Source: Bacteroides sp. (GTDB lineage Bacteria > Bacteroidota > Bacteroidia > Bacteroidales > Bacteroidaceae). From it: a DNA stretch of 64,000 bases. A program made the translations under genes and the position numbers. Below are positions 1-7,291 of the stretch, piece after piece. The stretch is from positions 18,807 through 82,806 of the forward strand of contig JAJQAY010000085.1 in NCBI GenBank assembly GCA_021203515.1, given 5' to 3'. How positions within the stretch are numbered: the stretch's first letter is position 1; the number at the start of each line of letters is the position of its first letter. The notes under the pieces were generated by a model. The model saw only the letters and a list, made by a program, of their open reading frames with translations. It ran no database searches and was not told where the DNA came from.

Positions 1-3
1 TCC

Positions 4-561
4 ATGAACGATGCCATTGAAAAGGGCAATATCGGAGAATGGGCGTTGCGGTCCGTTACAGATGAAACGGATACAGACAATGACAATAACGTCAGTGCGA
101 CAAATTTAGAGAAAGCCAAAATTGATGCAACAACAGCACAGCGCACAGCCGGAAGGAAAAAGATACAGGAGCAGCCACTTGCAGAATATCTTGATAGCAA
201 GAACAAGGATGCTGTTATAAGTTGCATCCGCAATTTTGTTACCGTCAACACAAGTGCCGTCCATCAGGCACTGCCGTTCTATGTATTGAAGGAGTTGCGT
301 TTGGTTACAGGTATGCATACAGCCAAGGAATACAGCATCGGACTTACCTTACAGTTTCCGGATTTGCTGACACTAAAAAGCGAAAGTGCCATACGGCAGG
401 CTGTCGGGTTCCTGAAAACGGCAAGGCACGTGATAAAAGATTGCAAAGATCAGTCGGCACTGCTTATCGAAAGTGACGAAAACCAGGAACTGTTCCAGAC
501 ATTAGTGGAGTCAATCAAAGATATTACCGGCACGGACAAAGAAACAGATATGGCAAAATAG
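4..561 (+). CDS. Hypothetical element-borne protein, possibly 5'-truncated
   Basis: A 185-residue reading frame that I do not recognise. The frame is still open at base 1, so the ATG at base 4 may be internal and the true start may lie outside the window. The N-terminal third is acidic and low in hydrophobics; the rest looks like an alpha-helical soluble domain with no signal peptide or membrane segment. It precedes the excisionase-like and DUF3987 genes on the same strand, so it is probably cargo or accessory to the mobilisable element. No function is assigned. Confidence 0.5.
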   Translation: MNDAIEKGNIGEWALRSVTDETDTDNDNNVSATNLEKAKIDATTAQRTAGRKKIQEQPLAEYLDSKNKDAVISCIRNFVTVNTSAVHQALPFYVLKELRLVTGMHTAKEYSIGLTLQFPDLLTLKSESAIRQAVGFLKTARHVIKDCKDQSALLIESDENQELFQTLVESIKDITGTDKETDMAK

Positions 562-656
562 GATAAAATAAAGCCGTTTTATATGGTCATACAGACTTGA
601 ATTGTCATGACAATTTAAGACAACATACTATATATCAATCAATTTCAATTCATATA

Positions 657-697
657 TACTTTTGCACCGTCAATCCTTTTCCCGAGGGTCGGCGGTG
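657..697 (+). promoter_or_regulatory. Promoter -7 box and leader hairpin of the element operon
   Basis: TACTTTTG at 657-664 matches the Bacteroides -7 consensus TAnnTTTG; a clear -33 TTTG is not visible. Immediately after it, GCACCG and CGGTGC can pair across about 22 bases, followed by a pyrimidine-rich stretch (TTCTCTTTT), which could act as a leader structure or attenuator before the HTH gene at 779. Confidence 0.45.
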
Positions 698-778
698 CTT
701 CTCTTTTATAAGCCATCGGAAGCGGAGCATCAGGGAACTTTTGAAGATGGTCATCACAAACTTCAAAAAATGATATTT

Positions 779-1132
779 ATGATAACCATAGAAAGTCTGG
801 TCGAGCAGGGAGCGAACGTGAAACTGGAAGTCACTCCCACAGACCTTAAAATGTTTGCGGAATCCATCGTGCAGCGTACCATCATGGCACAGCAGGAAGA
901 ACAGAAGGCAGCCATACAGCGTGAAGCGGAAAAAGGCTGGCTGAACACAAGGCAGGTTCGTGAACTGTTGAACGTGTGCGAGGGAACGCTCAACCTGTGG
1001 GCGAAGCGCGGCTATCTTGTCCCCGTCAAGGTCGGCAACAAGAACATGTATGCCAAGTCAGATGTGCGCCGTGTGCAGACGGGAGGCAAGTCTGAGAGTG
1101 TAATATCCTATTGCAAGAAGAGAAATGGCTGA
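779..1132 (+). CDS. Helix-turn-helix (excisionase-like) protein
   Basis: A 117-residue protein with a C-terminal winged helix-turn-helix of the MerR/excisionase type; the segment WLNTRQVRELLNV...LNLWAKRGYL is the typical DNA-binding helix pair, and 'KVGNKNMYAKSDV' resembles the wing and the following helix of HTH_17 proteins. I prefer the ATG at 779 (or 770) to the track start at 662, because the upstream extension is Ser/Arg-rich junk overlapping the promoter and leader. Proteins like this in Bacteroides elements act as excision or transfer regulators. It overlaps the next gene by 8 bases, which suggests translational coupling with the DUF3987 gene. Confidence 0.75.
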   Translation: MITIESLVEQGANVKLEVTPTDLKMFAESIVQRTIMAQQEEQKAAIQREAEKGWLNTRQVRELLNVCEGTLNLWAKRGYLVPVKVGNKNMYAKSDVRRVQTGGKSESVISYCKKRNG

Positions 1133-2537
1133 AATGAAGAACACCCGGCTTGAACGGTGCAACCGAATCCGTATGGAAGCGGAGCATACCGAAGATACGA
1201 GCTTCCCCTTGGATGTGTTTCCCCAGACTGTGCAGTCAATCATACTTGACATGACCATATACGAGAACTACAAAATTGAGTTTATCGCAACGTCCATGCT
1301 GTCGGCTGTGTCCGCAGCCTTGGGCGGCACTTACCGCATCCGTATCAAGGGCGACTGGCAGAGCAACGGTGCGTTGTACATCATCCTGGTAGGCAGACCC
1401 GGACTCGGCAAGACACCACCGCTGGAGGCGGCATACCGTCCTATCCGAAAACACGACTATGCTCTTTTCAAAGCGTATGCGGCAGAGATGGAAGCATGGA
1501 AAGCGGCAGGAGAAAACGGCAGGAAGCCTGTTCTGAAACGAACCATCGTGTCTGACTTCACTCCCGAATCGCTTATGCTGACGCACAACAACAATCCCCG
1601 AAGCGTGGTTATCTTGGTGGACGAGATTATGGGCATGTTCAATTCCGCCAATCGTTACACGAACGGGCAGCTCATAGAGCAGCTGCTTACAGCATGGAGT
1701 GGCGGAGCTTTGGACGTGACAAGGGTAAGCAATCCTATTCCTGTACATATAGAACACCCGTGTATCAACATCATCGGGAGTACACAGACCAAGCGTGTGC
1801 ATGAGCTTCTCAGAAAGGGATTCGAGGAAAACGGGCTGCTTGACCGCATCCTGTTCGTATTGCCCAAGTCCCCCGAAATATCGCAATGGATAAACCGGGA
1901 TGATGACGGGGAGAGGATGTCTGCGGCTGCTACATGCTGGGAGCACATATTGGATAAGGTGCTTGCCTTGGACTATGATACCGAAGCGGAAGAGAGAATA
2001 CCTCATGTGTTGTCTATGGAAAAGGAGGCCAAGGAATACTTCTTCTCCTGGTGGAACAGGAAAGTGAAACGTATCAACCGGATAGAGGATGATGCCGAAG
2101 TGGACAGCCGGGAGATGAAACATCCGGCTCATGTGGCACGGCTGGCTCTGATAATTCAGGTCTTGCGGTATGCTTCCGATGAAAGCCACCTTCAGTTTGT
2201 GGATATGGCATCGGTGAAAGGGGTCATACGCCTGAATGATTATTTCGAGGATTCATATATCCGCATCCGTTCCTTTGTGGCGAACGACACTTGCGAAGAG
2301 CCTCCAAAGGTGTTGTTGTCATTGCTACCAGATACATTTGACACGAAAACAGCCATTGCCATAGGCAAAGAGTTGCAGGGAGTCAGCGAGCGCACGGTGA
2401 TGAACTACCTCAAGGAGTTATACCACAGCCGGCTTCTGCGGAAAGCAAAAGCCGGGTATTACGAGAAAATCATGTATGAATCCGGCAAATTTTCCATAAA
2501 CGAATATGAACAATCAACCAAAGACTGCAAAAAATGA
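1125..2537 (+). CDS. DUF3987 domain P-loop ATPase
   Basis: A 470-residue protein of the DUF3987 family, common on Bacteroides mobilisable elements and usually thought to act in element replication or as a primase-associated ATPase. A Walker A motif GRPGLGKTPP lies near residue 90 and a Walker B-like ILVDEIMGMF near residue 165. A C-terminal winged-helix-like segment (LQGVSERTVMNYLKELYHSRLL) follows. There is no signal peptide. It sits between the excisionase-like gene (8-base overlap) and the zinc-finger/Toprim-like gene. The biochemical role is inferred from context; the family and the nucleotide-binding motif are visible directly. Confidence 0.85.
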   Translation: MAEMKNTRLERCNRIRMEAEHTEDTSFPLDVFPQTVQSIILDMTIYENYKIEFIATSMLSAVSAALGGTYRIRIKGDWQSNGALYIILVGRPGLGKTPPLEAAYRPIRKHDYALFKAYAAEMEAWKAAGENGRKPVLKRTIVSDFTPESLMLTHNNNPRSVVILVDEIMGMFNSANRYTNGQLIEQLLTAWSGGALDVTRVSNPIPVHIEHPCINIIGSTQTKRVHELLRKGFEENGLLDRILFVLPKSPEISQWINRDDDGERMSAAATCWEHILDKVLALDYDTEAEERIPHVLSMEKEAKEYFFSWWNRKVKRINRIEDDAEVDSREMKHPAHVARLALIIQVLRYASDESHLQFVDMASVKGVIRLNDYFEDSYIRIRSFVANDTCEEPPKVLLSLLPDTFDTKTAIAIGKELQGVSERTVMNYLKELYHSRLLRKAKAGYYEKIMYESGKFSINEYEQSTKDCKK

Positions 2538-2667
2538 CCTCTGTTGCAGCTTGCAGTTTCTTCAGTCTTGCAGTTTCTGGACATTGGATACAGAAAATCC
2601 TGCAAAACTGCAAGGACTGCACACTGCAAATAACCTTTCTGTTTGTAGGAATCAAAAAGAGATAGCT

Positions 2668-3735
2668 ATGAATGAATACAGATTCCATCTCCAGAAATAC
2701 AGACCGGGCAGCAAGACCGTCTGCCCCGAATGTGGCAGGAAAGCCTGTTTTACCCGATACATTGACGAGGAAGGGCTGATTTCGTTTCCCGACAATGTGG
2801 GCAAGTGCGACCACATCAACAGTTGCGGCTACCATTATACACCGAAGGAATATTTTAATGATAACCCTACTGTCAGAGAAACATTGATAGAGCGAGATGG
2901 GAATGGCAATGTTATATCAACGGTTATAATGCCGATGGTAAAGTCATCCCCTAAACCGCAGCCACAGATTTCTTATTTTCCCTCTGATTGGGTGGAGCAG
3001 TCCATGCAGAAGTTTGACATCAACCCTTTATACCGATACCTGACCAAAGTGGCAGGCAAGGAGAAAACGGACAGGCTATTTAATCTCTACAGGGTCGGCA
3101 CTTCCAAAAAGTGGAATGGGGCAACCGTGTTCTGGCAAATTGACATCCACGGCAATGTACGGGCAGGCAAGATTATGGGGTATGATGCAACAACCGGACT
3201 CCGTATCAAGCAACCCTTCAATCAAGTCAGCTGGGTGCATTCAGTGAGAAAGATGCAGGACTTCCACATGAAACAATGCCTGTTCGGTGAGCATCTGCTG
3301 TCTGGCACTTTTGCAGGTCAGTCCGCCAAGACTGTTGCCATTGTCGAAAGTGAGAAGACCGCCTTGATTGCCGCCCTCTTCATTCCCGATTTCATCTGGT
3401 TGGCCACCGGAGGAATGCACAGTTGCTTTAACAGCGAAGCCATGCAAGTGCTTAGAGGGCGTGAGGTGATTCTATTCCCCGACCTCAAGGCAACGGAAGA
3501 TTGGAAGCATAAGACAAAAATGCTGCAACCCATTTGCAAACGTGCCACTTGTTCCGACCTGTTGGAAACGATGGCTACCGATGAACAGCGTGAGGCAGGA
3601 CTGGACATTGCGGATTTCCTTCTGATGGAAGATACACCGCAAATGATTCTTGCAAAAATGATACAGCGCAATCCGGCTTTGCAGACGCTCATTGATGAAT
3701 TGGGGTTGGAATTGGTGAATGCAGAACAGATATGA
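2668..3735 (+). CDS. Zinc-finger Toprim-like (DUF6371-type) protein
   Basis: The track opens this frame at 2506, but the first 54 residues overlap the DUF3987 gene and look non-coding. The ATG at 2668 starts a proper N-terminus (MNEYRFHLQKYRPGSKT), giving 355 residues. A primase-like zinc finger follows (CPECGRKACF ... CDHINSCGYH), then a central region and a Toprim-like core with 'TVAIVESEKTALIAAL' and 'VILFPDLKATEDWK', the expected acidic positions of a Toprim fold. Such proteins on Bacteroides elements pair with DUF3987 ATPases, and together they could act in priming element replication. The enzymatic role is inference. Confidence 0.75.
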   Translation: MNEYRFHLQKYRPGSKTVCPECGRKACFTRYIDEEGLISFPDNVGKCDHINSCGYHYTPKEYFNDNPTVRETLIERDGNGNVISTVIMPMVKSSPKPQPQISYFPSDWVEQSMQKFDINPLYRYLTKVAGKEKTDRLFNLYRVGTSKKWNGATVFWQIDIHGNVRAGKIMGYDATTGLRIKQPFNQVSWVHSVRKMQDFHMKQCLFGEHLLSGTFAGQSAKTVAIVESEKTALIAALFIPDFIWLATGGMHSCFNSEAMQVLRGREVILFPDLKATEDWKHKTKMLQPICKRATCSDLLETMATDEQREAGLDIADFLLMEDTPQMILAKMIQRNPALQTLIDELGLELVNAEQI

Positions 3736-3749
3736 TAATTGGATGGATT

Positions 3750-3909
3750 GGACAGCTCGCTGTCCTTGAAAAGGGTTTGTAAAATCCCGTAGCTTATTAG
3801 GGCATTTTCACTGCTTTCACTCTCCGAGTGGCAGTCAAAAAGCCCATAAGCGGAGGGACACCCTCTCGACACCCATGTCTGCCTGTGGCACTTGGACGGG
3901 ATTTTACAA
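3750..3909. other. Candidate oriT: nested inverted repeats upstream of the relaxase
   Basis: The 213 bases between the Toprim-like and relaxase genes hold several dyads. There is a perfect 6-bp stem GGACAG/CTGTCC at 3750-3765. A perfect 14-bp inverted repeat, TTGTAAAATCCCGT at 3777-3790 and its complement at 3896-3909, encloses smaller stems (CACTC/GAGTG at 3818-3830, GAGGG/CCCTC at 3853-3865, and a 9/10 match between 3805-3814 and 3831-3840). MobV-family relaxases act at origins lying just upstream of their own gene in an inverted-repeat context, so this is the natural oriT candidate. The nick site cannot be named from sequence alone. Confidence 0.55.
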
Positions 3910-3948
3910 GCCATATCAGAGAAATAATAATCGCAAAACGCAAAAGAT

Positions 3949-5331
3949 ATGAGCAATACACAATATGCGGTCTGCCACCTGCAACGTGGCAGCGGCAATG
4001 ACAGCGGAATGTCATGCCATATAGAAAGAAAGGATGCCAAGGGGAAGAAATATGTTCCGCTCAATGCCGATGCGAACAGGACACATCTTAATCGGGAACT
4101 GGTTTCGTTTCCTGCCGGAGTGAAGAACAGGACGGATGCCATACAATTCAGAATAGACCATGCCGGACTGCATCGCAAGGTCGGCAAGAATCAGACGAAA
4201 GCTATCCGCATCATTCTGACCGGAACACATGAACAGATGATGAAGATTACCAATGATGGCAAGCTGGATAATTGGATTGATGCCAATATGAAATGGCTAA
4301 AAGAAACTTTCGGAAGTGAGAATCTTGTTTCATGTGTGCTGCACATGGATGAGAAAACACCCCACTTGCATGCCACTATCGTACCTATTGTAACCACAGA
4401 ACGATTTCGTAAAAAACGTGAGGGCGAGAAGAAGTATGAGACGAAATCAGGGGCTCGCTTATCGGCAGATGATGTGATGCGGCGAAGCAAATTGCATGAA
4501 TATCAGAATAGCTATGCAGCCGCCATGAAAGTGTTTGGATTAGAACGAGGCATTGTCGGCTCTACGGCAAAACATTTGGCAAATTCTGAATACTACAAGC
4601 TGCAGATGAGCAAGTATGAGGAGGATATTGCCAAATTGCAGGCTGATGTTGAACAAGCAAAAGAAGGCAGAAGTACCGTCCTGTCGTGGTTTGGTAAAGG
4701 AGATTTGGCAAAGGCAAAGAAAGAACTTGCGAGTAAGGACGAGCAGATTGCCAAACTCAAAAATCAGATTAAAATGCTCATGGTAGAAAAGTCTCAGTTA
4801 CAAGAAAAACATAAAGCAGAGATTGAACAATTACGAAACGGCTACCAGAAAGAGATAGATAAGGCTATCCATCAAGCGGAATCAGCAGAACGGAAATCCA
4901 AAGAAAAGGATTCTGTAATAGACAGGCAAAACCAACGCATTGACCAGCTTGATCGCAAAGCCAACCCTCAGCGTTACCGCCTATCATCCGGGGCGGAACT
5001 GGTCCGTATCAATGTACCCAACTACCGGAATCCGTCGCTCCACATCTGGACAAGGGTCGGTGATGAGTTTTTTGAGAACATCAAATTCCAGATAGACTAT
5101 GATGCGGCTCAAAAGCATTTTAACGGCGAAATCACGGACGAGGAGTTTGTCAACGCTGTATTCGATCCGCAGGAACAGGTAAACGGAAAACAGGCGGAAT
5201 TGCTGAGCGCCGTTTTCACCCTTGCCGCCGGAGGACCGGCAGAGGTTCATGTAGGCACAGGCGGTGGCGGGTCGTCTTCGGAACTTCCGTGGGGTGAACA
5301 GAAGAAGAAAAATCCGCAACGAGGCAGATAA
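3949..5331 (+). CDS. MobV-family relaxase (plasmid recombination/mobilisation protein)
   Basis: A 460-residue relaxase of the MobV (Pre/Mob) family, which nicks and carries one strand of the element during conjugative mobilisation by a helper transfer system. The N-terminal third carries the family motifs: a start resembling SNTQYAVCHLQRG, then the metal-binding segment HMDEKTPHLHATIVPIV with the expected H/D/E and HxH residues. Residues from about 205 to 340 form a long Lys/Glu/Gln-rich coiled coil, which is usual for MobV. The C-terminus is Gly-rich. The gene follows the inverted-repeat cluster proposed as oriT and ends at a strong terminator. Confidence 0.9.
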   Translation: MSNTQYAVCHLQRGSGNDSGMSCHIERKDAKGKKYVPLNADANRTHLNRELVSFPAGVKNRTDAIQFRIDHAGLHRKVGKNQTKAIRIILTGTHEQMMKITNDGKLDNWIDANMKWLKETFGSENLVSCVLHMDEKTPHLHATIVPIVTTERFRKKREGEKKYETKSGARLSADDVMRRSKLHEYQNSYAAAMKVFGLERGIVGSTAKHLANSEYYKLQMSKYEEDIAKLQADVEQAKEGRSTVLSWFGKGDLAKAKKELASKDEQIAKLKNQIKMLMVEKSQLQEKHKAEIEQLRNGYQKEIDKAIHQAESAERKSKEKDSVIDRQNQRIDQLDRKANPQRYRLSSGAELVRINVPNYRNPSLHIWTRVGDEFFENIKFQIDYDAAQKHFNGEITDEEFVNAVFDPQEQVNGKQAELLSAVFTLAAGGPAEVHVGTGGGGSSSELPWGEQKKKNPQRGR

Positions 5332-5349
5332 AACGATGTGACAATAAAA

Positions 5350-5387
5350 CAGCGTCATACTTTCGTATTTGACGCTGCTCATTTTTT
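5350..5387 (+). terminator. Rho-independent terminator between relaxase and recombinase
   Basis: CAGCGTCA and TGACGCTG form a stem around a short spacer and are followed by TTTTTT at 5382-5387. It lies between the convergent relaxase and recombinase genes. It fits the plus strand best; the A-run on the other side (ATAAAA) is short, so bidirectional use is possible but weaker. Confidence 0.7.
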
Positions 5388-6192
5388 ACCAAGTGATAAC
5401 CTTATCAACAATCTCCTGTTGTTCGGCACTGCTACGCCGCAGATAGATACGGGTAGTTTCTATACTTTCGTGTCCCATCAAATCGGCAAGCAAGGAAATA
5501 TCATTAAACCTGTCCAGAAAGTTCTTAGCAAACCTGTGACGGAACGAGTGCGGATAGACCACTTTTTCGTTCATACCGTATTTCCGCGCATAATTTTTCA
5601 GTTGTTGGGCGATGCCTCTTGTGGTGAGACGCTGTCCGTATTGGTTAAGGAAAACATAGCCGCTGGATCGGCTTTGTTCTGACAGCCATCTGGTGGCTTC
5701 AGTGCTCAGTTGTTTCGGAATGTAGATACGACGTACCTTACCCCCTTTTGTGTAGATGTCAAAATATCCTACCCAGATATGCTCTGCTTTCAAATGTATC
5801 AGTTCGCTTATCCTTGCCCCAGTAGCGGCAAGAAAGCGTACAGCAAAATACCATGTCCGGTTTTTCTCCGTCCCTAAGTGGCTTTTAAGAAATTCGTAAT
5901 CAGCATTGCTGATTATGTTTTCAAGATAAGTGCGTTGCTGTTCCTTTATGGTTTTCATGTGTAGCCGTGACTTGCCTATATATCCCAAATATTTGTTCAA
6001 TCCCAATATGCGGAGGTTAACTGTCTTTGGCTTAAAGTTGTCTGTCAGATGGTTTTTGTAAGCTATGAGATTCCGCTTGTTCAGCTCTTTGTAATGCGTA
6101 AAATAATCTTTTACGGCATACAGGTACGCTGTAACGGTGTTCTGGGCTAAATTTCCCTGTTTTAGGAATGATTCAAAATCAGTTGTATCCAT
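5386..6192 (-). CDS. Tyrosine recombinase, probable DNA invertase
   Basis: A 268-residue tyrosine recombinase. The ATG at 6192 is chosen over the track start at 6267, because the extra 25 residues overlap the 30-bp inverted repeat and lack the family's N-terminal SAM-like pattern. The C-terminal catalytic domain shows the expected residues: Arg in TGARISELIHL, the strand pair with Lys (YTKGGKVRRIYIP), HSFRHRFAKNF (HxxR), GHESIETT (second His) and the nucleophile Tyr in TRIYLRR. Its start codon lies 67 bases from the 30-bp site at 6259-6288, the usual arrangement for Bacteroidales invertases that act on adjacent sites. It could alternatively be the integrase of the mobilisable element to its left. 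Confidence 0.85.
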   Translation of the reverse strand: MDTTDFESFLKQGNLAQNTVTAYLYAVKDYFTHYKELNKRNLIAYKNHLTDNFKPKTVNLRILGLNKYLGYIGKSRLHMKTIKEQQRTYLENIISNADYEFLKSHLGTEKNRTWYFAVRFLAATGARISELIHLKAEHIWVGYFDIYTKGGKVRRIYIPKQLSTEATRWLSEQSRSSGYVFLNQYGQRLTTRGIAQQLKNYARKYGMNEKVVYPHSFRHRFAKNFLDRFNDISLLADLMGHESIETTRIYLRRSSAEQQEIVDKVITW

Positions 6193-6258
6193 ATTGGTTC
6201 TAATTATTAGTAAAACATAAGTTGTCTGTACTAATAAGATAGACCTAGTAGTTCCGAC

Positions 6259-6288
6259 AGACGCCATTATAGGAAATCCGCCGTATCA
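6259..6288 (+). repeat. 30-bp inversion site, left copy
   Basis: This 30-base sequence contains GCCATTATAGGAAATCCGCC and is perfectly repeated in inverted orientation at 8277-8306. Similarity stops abruptly on both sides. It encodes DAIIGNPPYQ in the plus-strand frame, covering the NPPY catalytic motif of amino-methyltransferases. Confidence 0.9.
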
Positions 6289-7285
6289 AGAGGAAGGAAT
6301 AAGCACCCGTAAAGCCCCTATCTATCACCTGTTTTACGACCTTTCTTTCCGCCTGTCGGATAAAGTATCATTGATAACTCCAGGCCGTTTTTTATTCAGG
6401 GCAGGACAAACTCCCAAAGAATGGATGGATAAGATTTTAGCTGACAAACATTTTAAGGTGGTGGATTATTTTCAGAAGTCGATAGATGTATTTCCGTCTG
6501 TCGACATAAAAGGCGGTGTGGTAATTACTTATCGTGATGCTAAAACTGAATTTGAGTCAATCGGATTCTTCTCTGAATATGAAGAATTAAAAAGTATATT
6601 ACAAAAAGTGTTATCACATCAAGGATTTGTCAAAAATGAATTCAGCAATCTCATATCTTCTCAAGGCCTTTATAAATTCTCAGAGGTGGCATTTAATGAA
6701 CATCCTGAAATTTACGAAGTCCAAGGAAATGGAACCGCAGCAAAAATAACCTCAAATGCATTTGAACATCTTCCTCATATATTCCATGAAGAAGAGCCAG
6801 ATAATCCCGATATTTTCATCCGTATTTTGGGACGGTCAAAAAATCAGCGTGTCTATAAATGGATTGAAAAACGATATACTTTACCGACTGATGGATATTG
6901 TGAATCCTACAATGTTCTCGTCCCCGAAGCCAACGGAACAGGAGCAATCGGCGAAGTACTCAGCACGCCTGTAATCGGCGTGCCGGTAATCGGGCACACC
7001 GACACCTTCTTGAGCATCGGCAAGTTTACCGATGCCCAGCAAGCTGATCGGTGTATCAAATACGTCAAGACAAAATTTCTCAGATGTTTGTTAGGGACAT
7101 TGAAAGCCACGCAGCATAATCCCCGCGAGACTTGGGCAAATGTACCGATGCAAGACTTCACATTAGGAAGTGATATAAATTGGGACGTGCCTATACCTGA
7201 AATAGACAGGCAGTTGTACTCCAAATACGGGCTCTCGGACGAGGAAATCCAGTTTATTGAGCAGAATATCAAACCAATGGCATAA
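6260..7285 (+). pseudogene. Silent alternative C-terminal (target-recognition) cassette of the R-M gene
   Basis: The track starts this ORF at a TTG (6371), but the frame is open back to the inversion site, reading DAIIGNPPYQEEG from 6260. No ATG exists between the upstream stop at 6218 and 6371, so this is a headless gene end rather than an independent gene. It encodes about 340 residues. The middle has no obvious likeness to the expressed version. The C-terminus matches it closely (VPMQDFTLGSDINWD...IDRQLYSKYGLSDEE against VPLQDFTDSSDIDWS...IDRQLYRKYGLNDEE). In Eco57I-type methylases the region after NPPY carries the target-recognition domain, so this cassette should confer a different DNA specificity when joined to the R-M gene. 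Confidence 0.85.
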
Positions 7286-7291
7286 AGATGA

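Larger units (their letters stand above)
1..5387. mobile_element. Mobilisable element, partial (right part)
   Basis: Five genes on the plus strand have the make-up of a Bacteroides mobilisable transposon or integrated mobilisable plasmid: an unknown protein, an excisionase-like HTH protein, a DUF3987 ATPase, a zinc-finger/Toprim-like protein and a MobV relaxase. No integrase that clearly belongs to it is in the window; it may lie left of base 1. The right boundary is not proven. I place it at the terminator between the relaxase and the convergent recombinase gene, because that recombinase is better explained as a DNA invertase of the neighbouring restriction-modification locus. I could not find attachment-site direct repeats by eye. 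Confidence 0.6.

Noticed and set aside
6371-7285. Track ORF starting at TTG taken as an independent gene
   Set aside because: The frame is open upstream through the 30-bp site and NPPY with no start codon; it is a silent gene end rather than a separate gene.
5386-7285. Mobilisable element inserted by its integrase into a second methylase gene
   Set aside because: Codons upstream of the repeat are unrelated to the methylase, and the exact 30-bp inverted identity with the R-M gene fits an inversion site better. Not fully excluded.
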